A stretch of 64,000 nt of DNA, from the NCBI RefSeq assembly GCF_016862915.1, contig NZ_BONW01000013.1, forward strand, positions 62,001 to 126,000, given 5' to 3'. Source of the DNA: Plantactinospora endophytica (GTDB lineage Bacteria; Actinomycetota; Actinomycetes; Mycobacteriales; Micromonosporaceae). Of the stretch, positions 44,752-51,976 are shown piece after piece; the first letter of the stretch is position 1; each line of letters starts with the position of its first letter. Made by a program: the position numbers and the translations under genes. Under the pieces are notes generated by a model. That model was not told the DNA's origin and did not search any database. It saw only the letters and a list, made by a program, of their open reading frames with translations.

Positions 44752-44814
44752 CCCGACCGGGGCGTCGTCCTCTCCTGCCGCGCGCACGAGACAGGGTTGC
44801 TGTTCCCACAACCA

Positions 44815-44838
44815 AGTCAAGGACTTCTGTTCCGATCG
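44815..44838 (-). promoter_or_regulatory. Orphan TetR half-site with TTGACT
   Basis: On the minus strand CGGAACAGAAGT is followed two bases later by TTGACT, exactly the arrangement found ahead of the MerR gene at 45842-45874. No gene start follows here. It looks like a duplicated promoter whose gene has been lost. The rest of the gap to 45028 shows no gene. Confidence 0.45.
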
Positions 44839-45028
44839 CGCCGCAAGCACGGCCGTCCGGGGTACCGTTCTGCGACGCCGACCAGCGCCTCGCGTACCCC
44901 GAAGCAGGACGGCCCGGTACCCGAGCGCGATCTGCTACGAGGCGGGCATTGCGTCGCGTGGGAGCAGCCGGAGCCGCTGGCCGAGGAGATGCGCGCGACC
45001 TCCGAGCATGTACGCCGGCAGCAACGGA

Positions 45029-45805
45029 TCACGGACCGGTCGCTGGCCCGGCCGGGTCCCCGTCGTTCTCTGCTTCGCGTGTCTCCCGCAGCAGCTTCTG
45101 CGCGAGGACGCTGGCTCGCCCGAGTACGTCGACCTGGGCGCTGTTGTAGAGCGCGACCACGGCGTCGACGAAGGTCTGCTGGGTGACCTGCTCGCTCTTG
45201 GACAGGTGCCCTGCCGGGTTGCTCAGCCAGGGATAGTCGACGAGGTGCCGGGCGAGGATGGGCGCGAGCTGCTCGGCGACGTTCTGCCGGGTTGTCGCGT
45301 CCGCGTCGGCCGGCAGTGCGTCGAACTCCGCGTTGATGGGATCGGTGTCGGACTCCACCATGTGTCGCAGGTCCTTCATCGCGTCGTCGTCGTACAGCTG
45401 GGTGTAGATGTGGATGAGTGATCTGTCGGACGCGGACAGGCGGGGCGCGACGGACTCGAAGCCCGCCGGTGCGTCGGCCGGGGCGCCGTCGCGGAGAATG
45501 ACGGCGATGTCGGAGCGGGCTCTCTGCAGACGCTCGACCTCGGCTGAGAGGTCGGCGTCGACCTGGCGCAGCACGTCCGGTGCGATGTCTCCGTCCGAGC
45601 CGGCCGGCCCGATCCGGGAGAGCGGGACTCCCAGACCCACGAGGCGCCGGATGCGCAGCAGGCAGACGAGGTCCCGGACGCGGTACTGCTTGTACCCGTT
45701 GTACCGGCGTTCCGGCTCCTCGAGCAGGCCGATCCGGTGGTAGTGCCGGACGGTGTTCACCGTGGTGCCGGCGAGCTCGGCGAGTTCCCGGGTGCTCCAG
45801 GCCAC
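45029..45805 (-). CDS. MerR-family transcriptional regulator
   Basis: A 258-residue MerR protein. The N-terminal winged helix is complete: WSTRELAELAGTTVNTVRHYHRIGLLEEPERRYNGYKQYRVRDLVCLLRIRRLVGLGVPLSRI. A coiled-coil dimer helix follows (about 85-105). The remaining 140 residues form an unassigned effector domain lacking the cysteine pairs of metal sensors, so an organic ligand is likely. GTG at 45805. Its promoter carries a TetR-type dyad. Four MerR-spaced promoters lie within 5 kb (46171, 46805, 49097, 50026) and are probably its targets. Confidence 0.88.
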   Translation of the reverse strand: MAWSTRELAELAGTTVNTVRHYHRIGLLEEPERRYNGYKQYRVRDLVCLLRIRRLVGLGVPLSRIGPAGSDGDIAPDVLRQVDADLSAEVERLQRARSDIAVILRDGAPADAPAGFESVAPRLSASDRSLIHIYTQLYDDDAMKDLRHMVESDTDPINAEFDALPADADATTRQNVAEQLAPILARHLVDYPWLSNPAGHLSKSEQVTQQTFVDAVVALYNSAQVDVLGRASVLAQKLLRETREAENDGDPAGPATGP

Positions 45806-45841
45806 GTCGTCCCCCTACTGCTCGCACCGCATGTGGGACCG

Positions 45842-45874
45842 AGTCAATACTTCTGTTCCGGTCGGTGTTGAAGT
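45842..45874 (-). promoter_or_regulatory. merR promoter region with TetR-type operator
   Basis: Dyad arms ACTTCTGTTCC (45849-45859) and GGTGTTGAAGT (45864-45874) match the TetR motif at 49881. On the minus strand a TTGACT (45847-45842) lies two bases past the dyad and could be the -35 of the merR gene. Confidence 0.55.
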
Positions 45875-45889
45875 AACGGTAACACCTCG

Positions 45890-46140
45890 GATCCGATCGG
45901 TGCCGAAGCCGACCGCCACGCGATGCTCGGTCGACGTCGACCACGACCTTGCCGTGCAAGGTGCCGTCGCGCAGGGCACCGACCACGTCGTCGGCCCGCC
46001 GCCCCAAGCCGCGCCAGGTGATCGACGGCGCAAAGGCGCCGTGTGCTGGCTGCTCGTCGAGCCAGTTGAGTCGGGCGGCAGGGGAGTGCCGTCGAACTGG
46101 TGGAAGCTGACGATGGTGCGGTTGTCGCGTCGGGGGGCCG
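45890..46140 (-). pseudogene. Possible remnant of a zinc/quinone oxidoreductase C-terminus
   Basis: The minus strand reads RTIVSFHQFDGTPLP in one frame and, after a shift, GALRDGTLHGKVVVDVD, which resembles the end of NADPH:quinone reductase-type MDR proteins. Both pieces are short and the order is right, but there is no intact frame. Low certainty; it is otherwise the 435-base merR-RidA gap. Confidence 0.3.
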
Positions 46141-46170
46141 GCCATCAGCACCGTGTGGGCGTGCCGCGAC

Positions 46171-46201
46171 TTGACTGTGTTCCTGGAACATGGGTTGCAC
46201 T
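46171..46201 (+). promoter_or_regulatory. MerR-type promoter of the RidA gene
   Basis: -35 TTGACT (46171-46176) and -10 TGCACT (46196-46201) are separated by 19 bases. A perfect dyad TGTTCC-T-GGAACA (46178-46190) is centred in the spacer. This is the classical MerR activator layout. Confidence 0.75.
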
Positions 46202-46240
46202 CGGGGTGAAAGCCAGCGGCAACGCGATAGGGAGACCCGG

Positions 46241-46648
46241 ATGGCCGTGGAATTCATGCACCCGGACGGACTGCTTCAGCAGAGCGACTATGCGCCGGTC
46301 GCGGTGGGGACCGGATCTCGGCTGATGCTGCTGGCCGGACAGGCCGGCGTCACTCCGGACTTCAAGCCCGCCGCACCGGATCTGGCCGGCCAGGTCCACG
46401 CCGCGCTGCGCAACATCATCATCGGCGTCCGAGGCGCGGGAGGGGACGTCGGCGATCTCGCGCGACTGACCTTCTACATCGTCGATTGGGTGCCGGAGAA
46501 GTGGGACGAGGTCCTGGCCGGAATCGCTCGCGCGCAGCAGGCCGAGGGCCTACCCGCACCGACGCCGCCCATCACCATCATCGGTGTCCAGGCGCTCTTC
46601 ACCCCCGATTTCGTCGTGGAGATCGAAGCCACCGCCGTCCTCGACTGA
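46241..46648 (+). CDS. RidA/YjgF-family protein
   Basis: A 135-residue member of the RidA (YjgF/YER057c/UK114) family. Family features are MLLAGQAGVTPD, ALRNIIIGVRGAGGDVGDLARLTFYIVD, and the PAPTPPITIIGVQALFTPDFVVEIEATAV end. RidA deaminases clear reactive enamine/imine intermediates; several outgroup members act in other pathways. ATG at 46241 is preceded by GGAG (46231-46234). Its MerR-type promoter starts transcription near 46208, giving a leader of about 33 bases, unlike the leaderless neighbours. Confidence 0.88.
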   Translation: MAVEFMHPDGLLQQSDYAPVAVGTGSRLMLLAGQAGVTPDFKPAAPDLAGQVHAALRNIIIGVRGAGGDVGDLARLTFYIVDWVPEKWDEVLAGIARAQQAEGLPAPTPPITIIGVQALFTPDFVVEIEATAVLD

Positions 46649-46804
46649 CCGAGTGACCCGCCGCTGACCGGCATTCGTTCGAGTCAGCAGCGGTATTCGC
46701 TGGCGGGCTCGCGGAGGACGTCGGTCACCGTGCTCGACCGCGCCTGGGCGTACAGGACAGGCGATCCGGCACGGCAGACCGAGAAGGGCACCGCGCAGCA
46801 CAGC

Positions 46805-46835
46805 TTGACTGTGTCGTCGGCACACGGTTTCCACT
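46805..46835 (+). promoter_or_regulatory. MerR-type promoter of first secreted hydrolase, leaderless
   Basis: -35 TTGACT (46805-46810), 19-base spacer, -10 TCCACT (46830-46835). The ATG at 46842 lies seven bases past the -10, so translation would begin at the first base of the message. Spacer arms are GTGT and ACAC. Confidence 0.65.
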
Positions 46836-46841
46836 GACCGC

Positions 46842-48329
46842 ATGCAGAAAAGGCGTGACGCGGGCCTGGTACTGGCAATGACAGTGGCGCTCGGCGGGGC
46901 GCTAGCAGTGCCAGCCGCGAGCGCCGGCCCGGCGACGTGGGGCGCCTGCCCGGCCGAGGTCGCCGCGACATCTCCCGCAATCCAGTGCACGACCGTGCCG
47001 GTGCCGCTGGACTACCGGAAGCCGGCCGGCACGACGATCGACCTGACGATCTCCCGGATCGCCAGCGTCAACCCGCAGAAGCGGCGCGGTGTGCTGCTAC
47101 TCAACCCCGGCGGTCCCGGCCTGGCCGGGCTGGACATGCCGGCCCAACTGGTCAACCGCGGCATCCCGGCCAGCGTCCTCGACGCCTACGACCTGATCGG
47201 CATGGACACCCGCGGAGTCGGCCACTCGGCACCGGTCGACTGCAAGTTCACCGTCGAGCAGGGCTATCCCGGCAACGTACCGCCGTGGGCCAAGGATTCC
47301 GCCACGGTCACCTCGGACGCCCAGGCCGCCAGGTCCGTCGCCGAGCAGTGCGCGGCCAACGACACGGACGGCCGGATGGCGCACATCTCGACGGCCAACA
47401 CGGCGCGGGATCTGGACCGGATCCGGGTGGCGCTGGGCGAGGAGAAGGCGAGCTTCTTCGGGCTTTCGTACGGGTCGGCGCTGGGCGCCGCGTACGCCTC
47501 GATGTTTCCCGCCACGACCGACCGCGTCATCATCGACAGCAACCTCGGTGACACCGCGCTGACCCGTGCCGCCCTGCGCCGGTTCGGGCTCGGCGCGGAG
47601 CAGGCGTTCCCGGACTTCACCAGGTGGGCGGCGGATCGACACACCGCGTACGGGCTGGGGCGCACCTCGAAGGAGGTGCGCAACACCTACTTCGCCATCG
47701 GCGAGCAACTGGACCGGGAGCCGATCCCGGGTCTGGACGGGCGGGTCTTCCGCCAGTTCACCTTTCTGGGCCTGTACAACGACACGACCTACCCCCTGCT
47801 GGCTCAGTTGTGGCAGTCGCTGAAGGCGTCCGACGAGGCGGCGGCCAAGCGGCTGATGACGACCCGTGCTGGCCTGCCGGCTCCGAACGCCCAGCCCATC
47901 CCCAGTTCCAACGCCTTCTCGGCATTCCTGGCCGTGACGTGCAACGACAGCGAGTGGCCCGGCAGCGTCGAGGCATACCAGCGCAGCGTCGCCGAGGACC
48001 GCGAGAGGTACCCGGTCTTCGGCGCGGCCTCGGGCAACATCAACGCCTGCGCCTTCTGGCCGCTCGGGCCGTCCGAACCCCAGGTGAAGATCAACGACAG
48101 AGGGCCGGCCAACATCCTCATCATGCAGAACCGGCGCGACGCCGCCACGCCGCTGCAAGGTGGACAGATCTACCGCAGGGAGTTCGCCGATCGGTCCCGC
48201 CTGGTCACCGTCGATGACAACCGGCACGGCGTCTACGTCTACGGTGGCAACGCGTGCGCTCTCAGCGTCGGTACGGCCTGGCTGGTCGACGGTGAGCCCT
48301 TCAGGGACACCACCTGCCCGGCCTCCTGA
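46842..48329 (+). CDS. Secreted TAP-like alpha/beta hydrolase (S33 family)
   Basis: A 495-residue exported hydrolase. The signal peptide ends near ASA-GP (residue 28). The fold is complete: oxyanion region LLNPGGPG, YDLIGMDTRGVGHSAPVDC, nucleophile Ser209 in FGLSYGS, and the C-terminal TAP-like domain with the acid in NRRDAATP and His in NRHGVY. Streptomyces tripeptidyl aminopeptidases and proline iminopeptidases share this layout. It is a paralogue of the gene at 50063. The start coincides with the predicted transcription start, and no ribosome site is visible, which supports a leaderless message. Confidence 0.9.
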   Translation: MQKRRDAGLVLAMTVALGGALAVPAASAGPATWGACPAEVAATSPAIQCTTVPVPLDYRKPAGTTIDLTISRIASVNPQKRRGVLLLNPGGPGLAGLDMPAQLVNRGIPASVLDAYDLIGMDTRGVGHSAPVDCKFTVEQGYPGNVPPWAKDSATVTSDAQAARSVAEQCAANDTDGRMAHISTANTARDLDRIRVALGEEKASFFGLSYGSALGAAYASMFPATTDRVIIDSNLGDTALTRAALRRFGLGAEQAFPDFTRWAADRHTAYGLGRTSKEVRNTYFAIGEQLDREPIPGLDGRVFRQFTFLGLYNDTTYPLLAQLWQSLKASDEAAAKRLMTTRAGLPAPNAQPIPSSNAFSAFLAVTCNDSEWPGSVEAYQRSVAEDRERYPVFGAASGNINACAFWPLGPSEPQVKINDRGPANILIMQNRRDAATPLQGGQIYRREFADRSRLVTVDDNRHGVYVYGGNACALSVGTAWLVDGEPFRDTTCPAS

Positions 48330-48347
48330 CGGTCCGGCGCGCAGGCG

Positions 48348-49052
48348 CTAAGGCTGCTGGGGGAGCACCGTGGTCGCGACGACGACGCTGCTGACGACGA
48401 TGGCGGTGACGGTGCGCGTCACCGCCTCGGCGGCGGCCTCGGCTCCCCAGTTGCCCTGCTTGAGTTCCTTGGCGCGGGTGATCACCGGGGTGCCCCAAGG
48501 GATCCCGGGGTGGAACTGAGGCAGCGTGCCACTGCCGGAGATCAGAGCAGCCAGCGCCGCGACTCGGGGTTGCGGGTCGGCGCCGTCGACGAGCACAGCC
48601 CGTACGTCGGCGAGCAGGCCCGCCCGGCGGCCGGTGCCGCCGTCCTCCAGGGAGGTCGTGGTGAACACGCCGAGTGACTTGCGGCTCCTGCGGCGGAGGT
48701 CACCGCGCTCGACCAGCCGGTCCAGCAGCGGCCCGCGCAGGTGGGGCCCCTTCGCGGCCAGCACCGTCTGCACGTTGCGTGGCTTCTCCAGGATGTAGTC
48801 CCAGGTGGCACGGAGGATCTCGTCCGACGGCGGCCGGCTCTCGACGGCCTTGACCAGCGTCGCCCCGGTCCGGCCGCGCTCGGTCTCGACCTGCTCGGCG
48901 AGCGCGAGATCCGCCAGCACCGCTCCGGCCAGCACGTAGAAGAGCGTGTTCTCGCCCGCGATGACGCCGGCGCCCGGCCGCAGGCCCGCGTCCGGCTGGA
49001 AGAGCAGGAGCAGGAGGTCCTCGGCCAGGGTCGGCGCGTCGGTCTCAGCCAT
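48348..49052 (-). CDS. GPP34 (GOLPH3-like) family protein
   Basis: A 234-residue protein of the GPP34 family, named for the eukaryotic Golgi phosphoprotein GOLPH3/Vps74. Family marks are LAEDLLLLLFQPDAG, a VIAGENTLFYVLAGAVLADLAL helix, and LRGPLLDRLVERGDL. Bacterial members are common in actinomycetes and their role is not known; the eukaryotic ones bind phosphoinositide and membrane enzymes. The last 20 residues are hydrophobic. ATG at 49052 has GGAAGG and AGGA upstream. It is convergent with the first hydrolase (18-base gap) and has a MerR-type promoter. Confidence 0.83.
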   Translation of the reverse strand: MAETDAPTLAEDLLLLLFQPDAGLRPGAGVIAGENTLFYVLAGAVLADLALAEQVETERGRTGATLVKAVESRPPSDEILRATWDYILEKPRNVQTVLAAKGPHLRGPLLDRLVERGDLRRRSRKSLGVFTTTSLEDGGTGRRAGLLADVRAVLVDGADPQPRVAALAALISGSGTLPQFHPGIPWGTPVITRAKELKQGNWGAEAAAEAVTRTVTAIVVSSVVVATTVLPQQP

Positions 49053-49096
49053 CGGTCCTACCTTCCGGTACGAACAGCAGGTGCATGGTCGCACCC

Positions 49097-49127
49097 AGAA
49101 GAGACCGTGTTCCTGGAACAGGGTCAA
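49097..49127 (-). promoter_or_regulatory. MerR-type promoter of the GPP34 gene
   Basis: On the minus strand TTGACC (49127-49122) is followed by a perfect TGTTCC-A-GGAACA dyad whose centre is 13 bases from the -35 start, as at 46171. The -10 at the 19-base distance (TCTTCT) is weak. Confidence 0.6.
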
Positions 49128-49216
49128 GGTTGTCAGTCGTCACGGGCGCCCACACATGATCAGATCGAGGTGGCGGTCTGCGTAGCGTCGATCGACCAGC
49201 CGACGACCGTCCGCGA

Positions 49217-49316
49217 TTAGGTGTCCAGCACGCCCGCGCAGTAGACCTTGCCCTCCCTGGTCGGGTTTTCGTTCGGACCGTCCCTGCTGAGAACGTAGTT
49301 ACGAGGCGCGTCGAAC
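49217..49316 (-). pseudogene. Short C-terminal remnant, unknown protein
   Basis: The minus strand encodes FDAPRNYVLSRDGPNENPTR then EGKVYCAGVLDT and a TAA. It reads like the end of a real protein but has no start and no recognised family. It lies in the 329-base gap between the GPP34 promoter and the SnoaL-like gene. Confidence 0.3.
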
Positions 49317-49381
49317 GGGGCGGGTGCCCCGGCGGGATGGCCCGGGGCACCCGCTCGGGTTGGGCGTCGAGTCTGATCGGG

Positions 49382-49774
49382 TCAGCCTGCGAGCTGCTTC
49401 TGTAGGGCTTCGGCGTCGTGAAGGGCGGACATGTGCAGGAACTTTCCGTCGCGGATCCGGTAGATGGCGTACTCGACGATCTCGATCGACTTGCCGGTGG
49501 GAGCGGCCCCGAGCCACTCCTTTACCGGTGTGCCGGTGTTGAGCAGGCGGGCGGCCAGGCGGTCGCCGTTGATGGCGAGTTCCTGGGTCTCCCAGTGGAA
49601 GTCGGGGACTGCGTCGGTGATGCTGTTGAGCTGTGCGACGAGGGCCGCGCGGGAGCTCCGCTCGCTGTGCATGACGATGGACTCGTGGACGAACTCGTCC
49701 ATGCGGTCGAACTCGTGCGCGTTGAGCGCCTCGATGTAGCGCCTGTAGAAGTCGCGCAGGTTGGTGTCGGACAT
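49382..49774 (-). CDS. SnoaL-like ester cyclase family protein
   Basis: A 130-residue NTF2-fold protein: [23 protein letters not shown] at the start, [28 protein letters not shown] in the middle, and [21 protein letters not shown] at the end. SnoaL-type proteins act as cyclases, isomerases or binding proteins for small hydrophobic compounds. ATG at 49774 follows a GGAAAGGGGA site. The TetR-type dyad at 49881-49906 lies upstream, so it is the clearest putative target of the TetR gene at 44140. It runs opposite to the second hydrolase. Confidence 0.83.
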   Translation of the reverse strand: MSDTNLRDFYRRYIEALNAHEFDRMDEFVHESIVMHSERSSRAALVAQLNSITDAVPDFHWETQELAINGDRLAARLLNTGTPVKEWLGAAPTGKSIEIVEYAIYRIRDGKFLHMSALHDAEALQKQLAG

Positions 49775-49880
49775 GAGTCTTCCCCTTTCCGTGGCCTCTC
49801 GCCGGGTTGGGGCCGAGGGCATCTTGTCGTGAGGCTCGCCCGTGGAGGGCGTCTCGATGGGCGACAACAGGAGCCTCACG

Positions 49881-49906
49881 AGTTCTATTCCGATCGGTAC
49901 AGAAGT
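49881..49906. promoter_or_regulatory. TetR-type operator, best copy
   Basis: Arms AGTTCTATTCC (49881-49891) and GGTACAGAAGT (49896-49906) surround GATC. Eight of eleven arm positions match. The same motif is at 45849-45874 and, in part, at 44113 and 44823. It lies ahead of the minus-strand SnoaL-like gene. Confidence 0.65.
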
Positions 49907-50025
49907 CTTGTCGGTGCTACTCCATGAGCAGGCAGCCCGACGACGGCGTCAGCGCGTAGCCGTGCACGGGTGGCTCGGAGCACGGCGTACGCAACGTGAA
50001 TCCAGACCAGCGCGCCCGGACCACC

Positions 50026-50056
50026 TTGACCGTGTCGTGACAACATGGTTTGCACT
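50026..50056 (+). promoter_or_regulatory. MerR-type promoter of second secreted hydrolase, leaderless
   Basis: -35 TTGACC (50026-50031), 19-base spacer, -10 TGCACT (50051-50056). A TGTC-GT-GACA dyad is at 50033-50042. The GTG at 50063 lies seven bases past the -10, the same geometry as at 46805-46842. Confidence 0.7.
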
Positions 50057-50062
50057 GGCGCG

Positions 50063-51544
50063 GTGGGTACGAGAAGTCTGTTGCGGAGAGCCTTGTCAGT
50101 GACCCTCGCCGTCGTCGCCGCCGCAGGGACGATGGCGTCGGCGCGTGGGGTGTCGGAGACGGCGACGCCGAGCACGTTGTCGTGGGGACCGTGCCCGGCG
50201 GACATCGCCTCGCCCACCTTGGAGTGCACGACGGTCGAGGTCCCGCTGGACTACCGGCACCCGGAGGGGCGGACGATCGACATCGCGGTCTCCCGGCTGC
50301 CGAGCAAGAATTCGTCACAGCGCCGCGGTGTGCTGCTGACCAATCCGGGTGGCCCTGGCGGTGGAGGGCTGAGTTACCCGGGCCTGCTGGGAAACCCCGT
50401 GTTCCCGCAGCCCTTGCCGCAGAGCGTCCGGGACCGATATGACGTGATCGGGTTCGACCCTCGCGGTGTGGGCCACAGCGCGCCGGTGACCTGTGACTAC
50501 ACGCCGGAGCAGGTGGCGCGGCTCAACCTGCCGTACCCGAGCAGCTCGGCCGAGGTGCGCAGGGACGCCGAGATCGCGGAGACGATCGCTCGGCAGTGTC
50601 TGACGTCGGAGACGGCCGGGATGCTGCCGTACATCACCACCGCGAACACCGCGCGGGACATGGACCGGATCCGGAAGGCGCTGGGCGAGCCGCAGATCTC
50701 CTACCTCGGTTCCTCGTACGGCACCTACCTCGGCGCCGTCTACACGACGATGTTCCCGCAGCGCAGCGACCGGATCGTGCTCGACAGCAACCTGGGTCCG
50801 GGCGGATACGACCACACGGCCTTCCAGAGGCTGGCCCTCGGCATGGAGCAGCGGTTCCCGGACTTCGCGAACTTCGCCGCGACCAACCCGCAGTACGGGC
50901 TGGGCACCACGCCGAAGCAGGTGCGCGCGAAGTACTTCGAACTCGCCGCCCGGCTGGCAGAGACACCGGTGCAAGGCATCGACGGTTCATTGTTCCGGGG
51001 CACCACGTTCGACCTGCTCTACACCGACGTGGGCTTCACCACGCTGGCCACGATCTGGCAGGCGCTCGACACCGGCCGGCCGTTGCCACCCGCGCCGCCG
51101 ATAGCCGACCCGGACAACTCGCTCTCCAGCCGCCTCCACGTGCTCTGCGGTGACTCAATGTGGCCCCGGTCGATCCGCGGCTACCAGCGTGAGGTTGCCG
51201 CCCACCGGATGACGTACCCGCTGATCGGGGCGGCCACGGCCAACATCGGACCGTGCGCCTTCTGGCCGTCGCCGATCGAGCCGCCGGTGCGCATCGGTGA
51301 CCGAGGGCCGTCGAACGTACTCATGGTCCAGAACCTCCGCGACCCCGGAACCCCACTCGCCGGCGCCCGCGAACTCAGGAAGGCGTTCGGCGACCGGGCC
51401 AGGATGGTCACGGCCGACCAGGGCGGCCACGGCGCCTACCTGCTGTTCGCCAGGAACACCTGCGCCAACGACACGGTGACGACCTTCCTGACCACCGGGC
51501 AGCGCCCGCACCGCGACGTCGCCTGCGCGGCCGAGCCCAGCTAA
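50063..51544 (+). CDS. Secreted TAP-like alpha/beta hydrolase (S33 family)
   Basis: A 493-residue paralogue of the hydrolase at 46842, sharing LLTNPGGPGGGG, YDVIGFDPRGVGHSAPVTC, nucleophile Ser218 in YLGSSYGTYLG, an IDSNLG/LDSNLG-type stretch, and the C-terminal acid (NLRDPGTP) and His (GGHGAY). A signal peptide is present. I chose GTG at 50063 rather than the ATG at 50045, because the ATG lies upstream of the predicted -10 box and could not be on that message. Exported, probably peptidase or esterase. Its MerR-type promoter ties it to the RidA, GPP34 and first hydrolase genes. Confidence 0.88.
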   Translation: MGTRSLLRRALSVTLAVVAAAGTMASARGVSETATPSTLSWGPCPADIASPTLECTTVEVPLDYRHPEGRTIDIAVSRLPSKNSSQRRGVLLTNPGGPGGGGLSYPGLLGNPVFPQPLPQSVRDRYDVIGFDPRGVGHSAPVTCDYTPEQVARLNLPYPSSSAEVRRDAEIAETIARQCLTSETAGMLPYITTANTARDMDRIRKALGEPQISYLGSSYGTYLGAVYTTMFPQRSDRIVLDSNLGPGGYDHTAFQRLALGMEQRFPDFANFAATNPQYGLGTTPKQVRAKYFELAARLAETPVQGIDGSLFRGTTFDLLYTDVGFTTLATIWQALDTGRPLPPAPPIADPDNSLSSRLHVLCGDSMWPRSIRGYQREVAAHRMTYPLIGAATANIGPCAFWPSPIEPPVRIGDRGPSNVLMVQNLRDPGTPLAGARELRKAFGDRARMVTADQGGHGAYLLFARNTCANDTVTTFLTTGQRPHRDVACAAEPS

Positions 51545-51689
51545 CCCGGAGGCTGTGGGTCGGCGGAGGGCGCCCATCGCAAACGCCGGTATCAGGAGGC
51601 GGCGGTCAACGAGAGACCCGATCGGATGAAGCTCAGCGTAGTGGGATCGCACACCAGACTCATGTTGCCGCCGCATCGGCGGGTTAGCG

Positions 51690-51963
51690 GTGTCTGCCCT
51701 CCCGGGCCGTGCCTACTGCGAAAGGCCGCCGGGAAGACGTCCATGGAAGCCATGCGTACGCTCAAGCGACAGCTCTCCGACGTGGTCTACGGTCGTCTGA
51801 TCGACGACCGGAACGACGGCAGGTGGCAGGCCCGGGAGGGCAGTCGGGGACGACTCTGCAATCCAGCGTGACCGACCTGACCCCGGACATCGGCCCTTCG
51901 GACAAGCCACTTTCCGGACCCGCCACCAACCACCCTGAACCCTTGACGTCAGCAGCGCCCTGA
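51690..51963 (+). pseudogene. IS110-like transposase C-terminal remnant
   Basis: One frame gives GKTSMEAMRTLKRQLSDVVY and on to about 51840; a second frame gives GQSGTTLQSSVTDLTPDIG and ends LTSAAP with TGA. Both match the end of IS110-group transposases (helix with LKRxLSDVVY, then a GPGGHSG-type tail). The join needs a frameshift. No N-terminal DEDD domain or end sequence is visible. The rest of the 430-base gap is unassigned. Confidence 0.6.
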
Positions 51964-51976
51964 CACAAAGAGGTGC

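Noticed and set aside
46684-46841. Small Cys-containing minus-strand frame ahead of the first hydrolase
   Set aside because: Its similarity to a frame ahead of the second hydrolase is confined to the shared promoter sequence, which explains it better than a protein.
50045-50062. ATG 50045 as start of the second hydrolase
   Set aside because: It lies upstream of the predicted -10 box, so it would not be on the message from that promoter. GTG 50063 fits the paralogue.
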